The notes under the pieces were generated by a model. It was given only the letters and a program-made list of their open reading frames with translations, was not told where the DNA came from and did no database searches. Below, piece after piece: positions 45,073-56,280 of a DNA stretch of 64,000 nucleotides (the stretch's first letter is position 1; every line of letters begins with the position of its first letter). The DNA comes from Ancylostoma caninum. Its lineage: Eukaryota > Nematoda > Chromadorea > Rhabditida > Ancylostomatidae. The stretch is from assembly GCA_037903475.1 (NCBI GenBank), contig JBAJFG010000064.1, positions 1-64,000 on the forward strand. The letters run 5' to 3'. A program made the position numbers and the translations under genes.

Positions 45073-45084
45073 TGGTGCATCGGC
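45073..45084 (+). promoter_or_regulatory. tRNA-Gly primer-binding site of the BEL derivative
   Basis: TGGTGCATCGGC, 6 nt after the LTR, complementary to the 3' end (GCCGATGCACCA) of tRNA-Gly(GCC). Confidence 0.8.
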
Positions 45085-45441
45085 TAAAATAAAGCCATTC
45101 CTCCCGCGTCAAAGCCTGGAGAAGAGACTCGCTCGCACTTGAGCAATTTCGCGGCCCACCCATAGCCGTAAGAGGTTAGCATCTAATAAGCCTAACCTTG
45201 GGACTAAGAACCCTAAAAATTCGTGCCTTGCTCTGCAACTGCACAAGAGGTGAGCGACCACGCTTAACCTAGGAGCCCAAGAGCCCTAAATCACCGGTCC
45301 AGGTAAGGATCGCGAATCGATATCGATTCTTCCCAGCCTAATTGGGACAGCTGATTACGCCTGTGCGAATCAGTCGCAGCACCAATAGCTGCGCTTCTGA
45401 GAATATATCTCAAGGGAAGTTTTAGGAGCCAAAAAAAAATC

Positions 45442-47520
45442 ATGGCACTTCACTTCCACAGAGTTCCCATTATTCTTAGCGCAGAATCGCTAAGAACACT
45501 TGTGACTCGTTATGAAGAGTACACAAAAAACGTAGAGTATACACACAGACATGAACGACGAAAACTATGAAAATGTCGTACTAGTATAGCGTTATTAGAA
45601 AGTAGCCTAAGGCAAATTAAGGAGGCCAAAGAAGACAGAAACTGTACAGGGAGATAAAAGATGAGCATATAAGTTGCACGGATATGTCAGAGAAAAAAGA
45701 AATTCTGACAGAAATTGGGCAAATTGAAAAGGAATCCCAGCTACAAACAGCTATAGCTGAGGCAAACGATCTCACCACTACGTTGACTGCAAAGCTCAGC
45801 GAATCTAAGAATACTCTCAAAAACATGGAGATTTTTCTTGGATACATGGATCCTAGAGCTCAAAACTTAGATAGTACGTTTAGAGACGATTCAAAAATCG
45901 CCCAAAATATTGCCAACAATACCGCGCAAAATAGAAACTACATGTCATTACCGTTAGTTTCGCAGGCATCATATTCAAACCAAAACAGGTGCAACCCAAC
46001 GGCACTTCTCAAAAAAGAAATTGCCGCAAATGCATACACTAAGAAACTATTGGGCCAGAAAAACAATGGCAAGGTCACACAATCAAGACCGAACCACACC
46101 AGCCATCGACCCAATCACGGTAAAGGATGCATATTTTGCCACAAGGGCAATCACTCATCCGTACGATGCCGAACAGATAGAAATAAAAGCATGCGACGAA
46201 AGATAATTAAGGAGCAGAATCGCTGTTGGAAGTGTTTCTCACGAGACCATAACAGTTTTGCGTGCCAAAAGCAAAACTGCTCATCTTGCGAACAAAAACA
46301 CCAGATCAGCCTGTGTCTCAAAAAAGGCAAGCCACAGCGTAATTATGGTAACCAGCACATAGCAAAGAGCATGGCCTCCAATCATCCAAGTCAGAAGAAC
46401 TGTCAGAATTGCGATCAGAGGTCAAACAAGGGGCAGTCTGGTCGTAGAAAATCTACTTCAATAAGTACACAGATGTGTGTGAAGACTCTCACAGAACCCA
46501 ACTTTTACGCTGATGGTTCAGTATGCGAACAACTCGTGTTAATGACAGCCGAGGGCAGCATATGGAATCCAAGGAAGCAAGGATACCAGAAAATTCTTTT
46601 CTTCTTCGGCTCAGGTGCACAGAGGACAGTCGTTGACGAAGAACTCGCTTTTCAATTTGGTCTCAGTGCACACGAGTGAAATGTGCATAATGTCGGGAAT
46701 TGGCCGACGCATGGAAACGTTCCAAAGTCATGTTGTTAATATTAGAATTGCAACAGCATTTGGGGAAGAGATCGAAATAACTGCACAAACGAAAGCAGCT
46801 ATCACAAGTGGATTTCCTTCAGTGAAACTTGAGCAAAGTGATATTGCTTTTCTGAAGGCGAATGAAATTTATTTGGCAAATCTGAAATTACGTGGAGAAC
46901 ATCAAATTCCACGTGTTCTGGTGGGTCTTGACTGTTATCATGACCTAGTTATCGGTAATGGCGCTAGAACCTCATCAGGATTACACATTGCCAAAACAGT
47001 TTTTGGTCACACAATTTACGGTCGTGGTCTAAGCAGCGTGAGTCAGACTAATTCTGTCAGTTACAACCTGACAGCTATCCGTGAGGAAACAGAAGACCAG
47101 ACGCGTCTGGAAAATTCTGAGCTCGACGAACCAGCAGTGAGCCAAAGAGGCGAAAATCGCAAACATTCTGGTGAAATCGTCCACGCCTACGGTTTCACAA
47201 CTGTTCCATCTCCATTAAAGGAAGATGTGACAGATTTCGAGCACAACTGCTCAGTAGCCGTAAGGAAGCTACGACCACATCTCCACCCGTCTGCCTTCAA
47301 CTCCAGCCGCCGCCGTCCTCTACTCAACGTCAAGCCGCCTCCCACGCCGTCCAGCCGCCGTTCGCCTTCAACTCCTGCCATTCGTCGCCGACCTTCACGT
47401 TCTCCAGCTGTGTTTCGGCGCTGCCCACCTCGAGAAGTCGATCCTCGCCGCACCACGACGACAAGGAAGAAAGCTAAGATCAGTGATATTAATAGTGACA
47501 ATTCTTGTCGCCCGCCGGAG
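45442..47520 (+). pseudogene. Gag-protease of the BEL derivative, internally deleted, protease inactive
   Basis: A degenerate gag start lies at 45442. The main frame (45684-46679) has a charged coiled-coil region, then triple knuckles (CIFCHKGNHSSVRC, CWKCFSRDHNSFAC, CSSCEQKHQISLC). The central gag domain seen in the full element is missing. Protease-like sequence follows, but the active site reads FFFGSGAQ where the full-length element has FFFDTGAQ, so the catalytic Asp is lost. A slip near 46670 passes to 46615-47631, which continues the protease C-terminal part. After about 47260 the frame is Arg/Pro/Ser-rich filler leading to a CCGCCGGAG tract and the 3' LTR. Confidence 0.75.
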
Positions 47521-47807
47521 TATCATCGACAGATCGATGATCCTTGTAGTACTCATGTTTACCGCCGATACTGTACCTCCTGTGGAGGGGGCGGAGCTGA
47601 CCCGTCTCGGGCTAGAGATACTTGTTCCTAGTCAGAATGATGCTGTAAGCCCTACGAGGCGCTCCTTACTCACTTCTCACTTTGCTCTCTATCTCCTGTA
47701 CAGTCATTAATAAATATATCATCCACTGAACCATCGCATTTACTGCGCATTCGGACACTATTAGTCCAAGAGTCTAAGGCGCCACCATCCGCCAATTAAG
47801 TTGCCAC
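47521..47807 (+). repeat. 3' LTR of the BEL derivative
   Basis: 287 bp, identical to 44780-45066. Confidence 0.85.
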
Positions 47808-47808
47808 C

Positions 47809-48443
47809 ATAGTAACATTTTTCTTTATTTTCGCAAATAAGATTAACACTGTGCCTTGTGTGTCTATGTTGACATGTTGTTGACATGTTCACACAAGCTA
47901 ACATGATGAGGCACGTAACAGCAGGGATGTTTCGAGTTATTAATGGCGCTGGGGTAAACGTAGTCAACTGTATTGATTCGCTTCGTGATTGAGTGCGCTT
48001 ATGAGTTTCTTTAGCTTTTCGGTTTCTTTTCATGCAGAGGATTAAACTCATTGATATCGCTCCGATTATGTACAATATTACTGCAAGGGATATCATAGCA
48101 CCCATGGGCCAACAATGAGGATTCCCAATCAATTTTTTGAAAGGATTGCTTGTGAATCTTCACAAATGTGGGGTGTTTTACATTCCTCCGTGACTATGTG
48201 TGGGCTTCCATCTGAAGCATATCGTAATGTTACCAGCACGCTTTCCCTGGCGTGGAATATTGGTAGCTGTAGGGACAAATTTTTTGTCATTTGTGGGAAT
48301 TTTCTGCATGTATCGTCGAAACAAATCTCGAATTTCGTTTTTGGTACGGAAAGCCAAACATCTCTTTTCATGCAGGATATTTCCGCTAATTGTGCGTTCG
48401 TATTGCACCATAGCGTCATGAGTAGGGCTAATATTAGCGACAT
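47809..48443 (-). pseudogene. env: Envelope 5' part (Gn-like) with frameshift
   Basis: The ATG at 48443-48441 opens a signal peptide (hydrophobic about 14 residues, then Asn-Ala-Gln) and a Cys-containing ectodomain. The frame stops at 48129 because of a one-base change in an A6 run. The next phase (48132-47761) carries a strong membrane segment (SLAVILYIIGAISMSLIL), a basic cytoplasmic stretch and a second hydrophobic segment suited to be the signal of the Gc-like part. It then breaks at the inserted LTR. Upstream the same frame is continuous with the integrase tail, so env could be read as a pol fusion or from a spliced mRNA. Confidence 0.7.
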
Positions 48444-51400
48444 GTTGCTAACGCTGCCACGGCTAGGAGAGCTTCCTCTTGAAATAGGTTCTTCCAAGCT
48501 TCGTTCAAATTCCTGAATTATACCTGTAGCCCTGATTCTGGCCTGACGCATTGGTCTGGTATTACCGTTTTGGTTTTCGCGTTCAACGTTAACTGTTTCT
48601 GTAACAGTCGCACTACTTTCCGGTATACTGCGTATTTCGAGTGGATAGATTTCGTTAAGGGGACGGTGCCAAATATGCATGTTTGGCATGAGTATTTTGA
48701 CAGACCGTATTTCTCCATCCTTGCTCTTGATAAGGTCGATTATTTTTCCGTAAGACCAATTTCCTCTAGGAATTAATTCTTGTTCGATTAAGACAATTTC
48801 TCCTATTTGTGGCGGTCTTAGCGGAGCATGTCGTGGCTGTTTCAAATCTATGCGCTGTACTTCACGAAGTGCTGTCAAATATTCCGTATTCCATCGTTCC
48901 CAAAATTTGTTGGCGATTTGTTCGGAATGTTCCAGTTCTTGTTTGGCTTGCATTACAGTTTGGATTGACTCTGGATCATACGATCGATCCTGTAGTTCTG
49001 ATGAACTGTTTTGTTCTGGTAATGCAAACGTGAGGTTAGTTACCTTGAAGAAAATCTATAGGTCTTAGTGGAATTTCACTGATACTGACGAACCCATTTT
49101 TGTGAGCGGTCTAGTGTTAATAATCGCTTCAATGCGAGTTATCGTGGTGTCAAATTGATTGAAGGATAATTTTCTTCTCCCTATTGATTTCTGGAGGTTT
49201 TACTGTACCCACCAGCCGTTCCCAGGCACCTCCCATCCAGGGAGCTCCTGGTGGGTTAAAGACCCACTTAATTCCAGTATCAGCGCTATATGACATGACT
49301 GAACTGCCAGTGACATCTTCGTTTTCAAACGTTAGGTCTATAATTTGTTTTCCAAGTTTGAAATTTGTGCCGCAATCAGTGCGGATGAGCTTTGGTACTC
49401 CTCTGCGTGAAACGAATCGTATCAAGCAACTCAAAAACGCACCAGTGCTCATGTTCTCTACCACCTCGAGGTGAACCGCGCGTGTGGTGAGACACGTGTA
49501 TAGGCATACATACATTCTCTCGTTGTTGTCTGAGAGAATTGGGCCCATAAAATCGCAGCCAACATTTTCAAATGCTTTTGTTCGAACTACTCGGTCTGCT
49601 GGTAGTGGAGGCATTAGCGGGGCCCCTAGTGGAAGTCCATGACTTCTCTTGCAAATGACGCAATTTTTGAGATACTTATTGTAAGCGGCTGAAGGCCGTT
49701 GTATCCAAAATCGTTGTCTTGCTATGCATAGTGTTTGGTCTTTGCCGCAGTGGGCATTTTTTCTGTGAATTTGCACTAAAATGAGCCTTGCAAGATCTGA
49801 GTTGTTATCAATAAAGATTGGCGATTTGGTATCCAACGCCAAGTTAGCGTTTTGGAGTCTGGATTGGTTTCGTATAATCCCATTTTCATCTCTGAAAATC
49901 CGTTTGTGCGAAAATCGCTTTTGAAGATCATTAAGTGAGATGTTCTTATGCTCTTGTTGTAGCAAAATGGTCTCACTTAGTTGCATGTCTTCCGAAATAA
50001 TATGCGGATCGGTTGAAAACTTTTGAATTTGCTCCAGCGTAATCGGTTTAGTTTTATGAACGTTCACAGCATTTACCCAACTATGTAGTTTCTTGCCAAT
50101 CCTAGCAATTGTTCTCAAAATAGTGGTCATTTTTGAAAATCGTGATAAGTTGATAAGTGTTGGTTCAGTCTCGTTCACTTGGTTAATCATAGGGTTTATG
50201 GCCTTTGCCGTTGGCTCCGCATCTTCTTCTGATTGGTTTTCGTATTTTTATGAATCCCAGAAAGTTCTCTGAGGTGAGCTGGTCGCTCCATTTCTTGCAG
50301 CCAAAGTGCCCCCTTATCCAATCGATATTATTGATTGATTTTGGAAGAATGCCGCGTGTTCCGGCATCAGCGGGGTTGAATTCAGTGGCCACATGGTAGA
50401 AAACAACGGAGGTTCCTTTGCGATTAAGCGAATTCTTTAATGTATTTATGCGGTTGCGTTGATTTTCCACGAAAATTGGCAATTTGCGCGTACTTTTGGT
50501 CCAACATAGCGCGATTTCGCCATCCGTTACAATGTTAATTTTCGGAATTTTCTTGCCGGTAGCTTCGAAAATTGTCGTTCCTAACCGTAAGGCTATCAGT
50601 ATTCCGAGTAGTTCTAGACGAGGTATAGTTTGTTTCGCTTTTTTCGGCGCTAAGCGCGTTTTTCCGCTGATCAGAGATGATATTTTCCTGGTTTCGAAAT
50701 TTTGTAGAAAAGCGCAACATGCTATTGCTGTCATACTCGCATCTGCGAATACCCATATTTGCATTTGGTTCGTTGCAGAAGGAGCTTCACCCGGTGAAAT
50801 CCAACGAGGGATTGAAAGTAGCGTGTTATTTAGCTCCTGACAAGCAGTATTCCATTTCCTGGTGAGCGCAGCAGGGAGTATTTTGTCCCAGTCTGTTCCT
50901 GCGTCAAATATTTCTCTCATCAGAACTTTCAATTTGATCAGTAGTGGGCCGGCTATTCCTATTGGGTCATAGATAGAATTTAGCTGGCTGACCACATCCT
51001 TTTTAGTGAGGTAGTTTTTGCAAGGAAACCTCAAATTTAGCAAGAAGTGATCCGTTTTGGTATCATAGGTAACTCCCAGGAGTTTGATTTGACCGTCGGG
51101 CGCTCTATCTTTTTCCGGAATAATCGAATTGACCATTTCTGAGTTCGACACATACTCACGGATATTCATTCCAATTTCGGCAAAAATTGCCTTAGAATGT
51201 TCGTACTTTTCTTTCGCTTCTTGAACGTTTTGAGCTTCCAGTAGAATGTTATCTACGTATAGATTTCGTGCGATTTCGCGCGATAGTGGCGAGTTTTTCT
51301 TTTCCAAAAATGTTAGCAACGCCACATTTAGTATACTCGGGGAGGCTGTAATGCCAAAAGGCAATCGATTAAATCGATATTCCACGATATTATCCCTTGT

Positions 51401-52888
51401 GGGCGGTAGATGAGGATTTTTGAACCATAGGAATCGGCATAGGTCCTTATGCGAGTTTTGAAGCCGTATTTGTGTGAATGCAGCTTCAATGTCACAAATT
51501 AGAATTATTTTACTCATCCTGCTAGAAATCAATATGTCATGAAATTTATTGATTTGAGATTCTCCTTTGAAAATGACATCATTGAATGATGATTCACCTC
51601 GTTTTTTGGAAGATGCATCGAAAACTATGCGTAAGGGCTTGGCTTTGTGAGGTCGCCAGACTCCAGAATGGGGCATGTAATAAGTGCCCACGGAGTTTGC
51701 AACACCTCTGTTCACTCGCTCGACTATGTTATTTTCCAAGTATTCATTGAAAATTTTCGAATACCAGTGCTGCTGTTCAGGATTTGTAGATAGTTGCCTG
51801 TGCAATGCTTGTAAGCGCTTGATTGCGATGGCGTAGTTATCGGCTAGGTCACTCACGTTGCTTTTTAGCGGAAACGGCGCTGTGACATACCCATTTTCAA
51901 AGGATATTTGTTTTGAATAGACTTTGAAATATTCGAGTGTTTCGTCTTTTTTCTCGTTTTCTGAGGAAGATATTCCTAATCCCTCTAGTTCGAAGATTTT
52001 TTGAAGCATGTCCGATTCGGAAGTTTCGACCACGGCCGTCATTCCATATGTTAGTGAGGGAGCTGCGTTCTCCGTTTCGAGCGTACCTCGACCGTATAAT
52101 GTTGGTCCAAAGACCGTTTTTGCAACGCGCAAACCAGATGGGGTCCTTGGTGATTCTGATGACTCGAAAATGAAGTTGTGGTAATAATCGAGTCCCACTA
52201 GTATGTGTGGGGTTTGATGTTCCCCACGTAGGTTAGAGTTTGATATGCAAATTTCGCTATTTTGCAAGAATTGTCTATCCGCGGCTGTCAATTTTACCGA
52301 CGGGAAGCCATTTGTGATTATTGGCTTGGTCTGTACAAGGATTTCCAAATCCTTCCCATATGCAGTTCCTATTTTCAGCGAAACTATGTTGCTTTGGAAC
52401 ATTTCCGTATGGCCTCCTATGCCTGACATAACACATGTCTCTGTTTTCAGTTTTGGCAACCCCAGTTTCGTGGCGAGTTCCTCTTGTATTATTGTTTTTT
52501 GGGCGCCTGTATCAAAGAAAAACAGAATTTTTTCGAAGTGTCCAGAATTATTGTTCCATATACTACCCTCTGCAGTCATGAGGATGACCTGTTCCCTCTG
52601 TGAATTGTTGTTTTGAGGGGCTTCGATCTCAAGGTTAGAATAGTTTGTAGGCGGCATGCGCGGTGGCATTTGTTGTTGACGGACGTCGTTCATGATATGG
52701 TTTCTCATAGGTTGACCCGTTCTTGGTTTGTTTTCTGTTGACCGTTTGCCGCATCTTTGGCTGTTTCTTTGGTCATGTGTGCTAATCCCACGATTGGCGG
52801 TGTTTTCTCTGTAGTTTGTTTTGCTGTTGCAAAACAAACGCTCGAGTGATGCTTGCGATTGCATAATGGACAGTCTGCTTTGGTACAA
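48444..52888 (-). pseudogene. pol: BEL/Pao Pol: protease, RT, RNase H, integrase (several frameshifts)
   Basis: Frame 52888-50183 (901 codons): protease FFFDTGAQ (D126); RT with ICDIEAAFTQIRL, RLPFGITASPS and catalytic YVDN at residues 544-547 (the fourth residue is Asn, an accepted BEL variant); RNase H acidic sites in FADASM, LELLGIL, IVTDGEIALC and FNPADAGTRG. A slip at about 50185 leads to the integrase frame 50190-49150 with HHCC finger (HRKNAHCG...CVICKR) and DDE residues D213, D272 and E324. Another slip near 49175 and a stop near 49045 follow. The tail 48953-48444 is the BEL integrase C-terminal domain (PPQIGEIVLIEQE, HIWHRPLNEIYPLEI). Dead as written. Confidence 0.85.
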
Positions 52889-54225
52889 TGATTGCTAGAA
52901 TGTAAATTGGTGAAACATTTTCAGCATAATTTTTTGTCTTGGAGAACCTTCCTCCTGGCTTCCACATCACTAACAGTGCGGCATTGTGCGGAAATGTGAC
53001 CATAATGCTCGCAGAAAACACATTCTGATCCTGGTTTAATGAATGGTTTTGATTTTGCTTCGTAATGTCCTTGGATTGGACTTTTTGCTCTGTAGTTTTT
53101 CATTCTGGCGTCAACATAACATTTGGCAGATATTTCATTTTCGATCTGTTCCATAACGTCTTCGACGAAAACCTCATCCTTTTCTTTTATTGCTATGAGT
53201 ACACTTTTGACTATGTCGTGTGGAAACTTTTGCAATATGGTTTCTGTCCACATGGCGTCCTTTGTCCGACGAATGTCTTGACCTGCTGATACCATTTGGT
53301 TGATTAGCATGGTAATTTTATCATGTACATATGAGCAGTTTTCAGCAGTGTTGTTTGCAGGTCTCATAAGTGAAAGTCTCTGAACGATTCTGGCACGATT
53401 TGTGGGTTTATTCCCATATTTCTTTTTGAGTGCGTTAATCATCCAGTCGTAGTTCTGTGGCACCAGTTGTATGCCGTTGATCGCACTGTCGGATCTCCCT
53501 TTCAAACTATCCTTTAATAGTAGCATCTTTTCGACTACTGTGAGTGATACGTTTTTGTGCACTAATGTCTCATAAATAGCCCAAAATTCTGGAAAGTCTT
53601 CTTCTGTGCCATAGAATTTTGGAAGAGTGAGTGTAGGCGGTTTCACCGCTCTGCAACTGGCCTGAGATGCGATGCTCAGATCTTCAGTTCCGTTGGTTTG
53701 GTAGTCTTCTGTGAGCCACTCTGAGTTTTCCGTTATTTCAGATTCACGGTCGTTATTTCCCTCACTGGATTGCTTTTCCCGCAATTTTTCGTGTTTTCTG
53801 GCATCATTTTGCTCAGAAATGTCTGGTTTGACGATGAAACCATGTTTTCGCGAAAGCCTTTGTCGAGTACTTTTCGCTTCTGTTACTCTAGCTTCGAGCA
53901 TATAGATGAGTTCGTTTGCGTTACCTATAGCCTCGTTGAATTTGTGTCTTTTTCAAGGCTTTCGATCAGTTGGAGCAGAGATTTCTTCTCTTCCTTGGAC
54001 GTCATGGCTATGAAGTCGTCTCTCAATTGTTTAACGAGCGATTTGAGTTCGTTACTTGCAGATCTTAGTTGTGAGATTCCGCCTGTTATCAAATCTATAG
54101 CGGTTTGTGCTTCATCATACTGTACAGTCTCGTCCTCTGAGTATTTTTGAGTTTTGGAATACTCCTTGAAGTTAGTTTTCTATCAAGGTTTTAAGCGTTT
54201 TGACGCTTATAATGATCGGTTGTTT
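52790..54225 (-). pseudogene. gag: BEL/Pao Gag with CCHC knuckles, broken
   Basis: The N-terminal coiled-coil part (54225-53940) has slips near 54175 and 53935. The main frame 53901-52921 contains the DUF1759-like core (LPKFYGTEEDFPEFWAIYE, LLLKDSLKGRSDSAING, DWMINALKKKYGN) and the first knuckle (CVFCEHYGHISAQC). It ends at a TGA that falls between Cys and Lys of the second knuckle; the derivative at 45684 has Trp there, so TGG to TGA is likely. The same frame continues with KCFTNLHSSNHC and CPLCNRKHHSSVC to about 52690. Confidence 0.8.
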
Positions 54226-54354
54226 GTACAAGACCGATTCCATCGCGACTTGGCGTGATGGGGACCTTTTGTAGGCCACTTACAGGCTTTTCTTTGCCCG
54301 GATCCTGGTCCCAGTGGAGTCAACCACTGACACGGGATACTTTTTCGGCTGTTT

Positions 54355-54367
54355 GGCCGATGCACCA
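54355..54367 (-). promoter_or_regulatory. tRNA-Gly primer-binding site of the BEL/Pao element
   Basis: GGCCGATGCACCA on the plus strand, complement TGGTGCATCGGCC on the element strand, 4-5 nt after the LTR end. Confidence 0.8.
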
Positions 54368-54371
54368 AGAA

Positions 54372-55029
54372 CTATGGCACTAGGAATCTCCTAAATGCCA
54401 GCGGTGGATGAGCAGTGGAGTAGGTAATTGAGGATTCCCAATTACCGGAATACCAGAGACGATTTGACTGCAGACGACTTGCCCTAGTTAGTAGACGACC
54501 GTACAGGACTCAACTTGAGGTGGAACTGTTTATCTCAGGGGGCAACCAATCACCGTTGTCCCCTACTCCCTGCCGAATCCTGTTCCGTTGATGCCGCTCG
54601 ATGTCGCCCACACTCGCCCACCATCGCTCTCCATCGCCCACAATCGCCCGCCAATCCACCACCACTCCAACGTCGCCTGCCGTCAACTCACCATTCAACA
54701 ACTGCACCCACCTCCAGCAACTTCACTCCAAACTGATGCGACAATCAAGGATCTAAATTGTGTCATATTCGTGTCGCCACCAAAAACTGTGGCACTAGGA
54801 ATCTCCTAAGTGCCAGCGGTGGATGAGCAGTGGAGTAGGTAATTGAGGGTTCTCAATTACCGGAATACCAGAGATGATTTGACTGCAGACGACTTGCCCT
54901 AGTTAGTAGACGACCGTACTGGACACAACTTGAGGTGGAACTGTTTATCTCAGGCCACGCCTCGGACGAGGCATGGCCAATTGCGCAACAAAAATACACA
55001 ACAGGCACGGACAGGTCGCGATTGCGACA
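54372..55029 (-). repeat. Rearranged 5' LTR region of the BEL/Pao element
   Basis: Contains a full LTR (55029-54788, 242 bp, TG...CA on the element strand) and, nearer gag, the 3' two-thirds of a second LTR (54540-54372). Between them lies a block of about 245 bp (54541-54787) that is the inverse of 42350-42590, sequence normally found just upstream of the 3' LTR. A self-priming or template-switch event would explain this. Confidence 0.65.
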
Positions 55030-55149
55030 GGAACAGTCGTGAAGCCTGATCCGAGTTCAACCATTTGGACGTTGAGGACAGGGAGGGGGGCTTATTATGC
55101 TACAGTTTTAAAACATTTGACTTCAATCGACATGGCTAGAAAGGTGCGG

Positions 55150-55905
55150 AAGTGAACACCCCATGATGTGACTGACCACCAGCGTCTCACCCGCTGTTAC
55201 ACCTTTTCTGACATAATTTTTAGGTCCAAAAACTACCCATTTCTAGGCATAGTAATAGCTATAGATGGAGCTTGGTTCCTGCACGATGAAAGGAGACGTG
55301 AATTCGTATCGGTAGACACGTCCTCCCATCTCTAAATTTTTCTGAATTAGATCTTCACACTGGGGAGGAATTGGGTGGTGCTGTAAGGGTATGATCCACT
55401 GCAGATTTCTCCATCCTAGTCAAGTATTGACAACAAAGTCCTAGAAATCTAATTTTGAGTTCATGTCTGCAAACCTGCTGTAGATGTGGTCGGCAGTGGC
55501 GAATAAAAACTGGTTTCCCCTGCTCCAAGGTAACGTTAAGCCCCACGTTCCAAAATTCACATGGCAAAACTGATACAGTAAGGCATCAAGGCTCTCACTC
55601 ATTGATCTTATTCCTCAGACCATTACCCCACTGTATGTTTTTTTTTCCCGAGCTCCAGATGCAATCCTGCCACAGCAGTAGATTGCTGATCTGGAGCATG
55701 CTGAAATCGCCTTCCAAAAATTCGCGGATCCTTGTGATCTCCGTTTTTGCTGTGGAAACATGCAATCCTCGAAGAATTGTCGCGGATGATCTACTGAATC
55801 GAACGGTTGCTGAAGCGATGAGAAAAGTTGTGTTTGAGTCGAGTTAAAATGCTTTGAACTGGTGTGTCCATCTCGGCAATTAATTTCGCAACAACCTGAT
55901 AGATG
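55150..55905 (-). mobile_element. Decayed Tc1/mariner-style element, relative of 23484-24235
   Basis: Element-strand start AGGTTGTTGCGAAATTAATT at 55905, soon followed by a short ATG frame (TPVQSILTRLKHNFSHRF) with a stop. The match with 23484-24235 runs almost throughout. No catalytic residues assigned. Confidence 0.5.
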
Positions 55906-56184
55906 CTCTCAAAGCATGTTTTTTCGTTACCAGAATGATTTTTTGGCATCAGTTTTGCTCAAAACTTTTTAGAGATAGACTTGTTTGAACAGGTTCACTT
56001 TGATCGAGGGGAATGTGACATGCGGCGGCAATAGTGAGTGTATATTTGACTAGTGCTTTATTAAGTAAGTGCAAACCAAGCCTGTTAAAACCATATAAAA
56101 AGGCATAAGCAGCTCACTTTCAGGAACTGAACCTTGCACAGTGAGCCAAAGCGCATAAGAAATTCATGCTGGGCCAATACTGCC
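55906..56184. other. Short unannotated stretch
   Basis: Nothing recognised. Confidence 0.35.
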
Positions 56185-56280
56185 ACAGTTTTGGAACATA
56201 GCGCACTAAAGTAACTTACGAAGCCACAAGTTACAGTTTTGGAACATAGCGCACTAAAGTAACTTACGAAGCCACAAGTT
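56185..56280. repeat. Tandem duplication, 2 x 48 bp
   Basis: 56185-56232 and 56233-56280 are identical by eye (ACAGTTTTGGAACATAGCGC...). The 16-codon repeat in the minus-strand frame 56384-56085 is a by-product. Confidence 0.9.

Larger units (their letters stand above)
44780..47807 (+). mobile_element. Non-autonomous BEL derivative with identical LTRs, inserted in env
   Basis: Two 287-bp direct repeats (44780-45066 and 47521-47807) look identical base for base. Between them are a tRNA-Gly primer site (45073-45084), a gag-protease region and about 240 bp of C-rich DNA, but no RT, RNase H or integrase. It interrupts the minus-strand env gene. The LTRs begin TATCATCGACAG and end GCCAC, not TG...CA, and no clear target duplication is seen. 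LTR identity says young, yet the protease is dead, so it moves in trans if at all. Confidence 0.8.
42116..55029 (-). mobile_element. BEL/Pao retrotransposon with envelope gene (endogenous retrovirus-like), decayed
   Basis: Minus-strand order: rearranged 5' LTR region (55029-54372), primer site (54367-54355), gag, protease-RT-RNase H, integrase, env (two parts), a zinc-knuckle frame, 3' LTR (42329-42116). The polyprotein order and the DUF1759-type gag identify BEL/Pao. The phlebovirus-like env is a feature known from nematode BEL elements such as Cer7-type and Tas. gag, pol and env each carry frameshifts or stops, and a 3.0-kb plus-strand element (44780-47807) sits inside env. Not functional as it stands. 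Confidence 0.85.
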
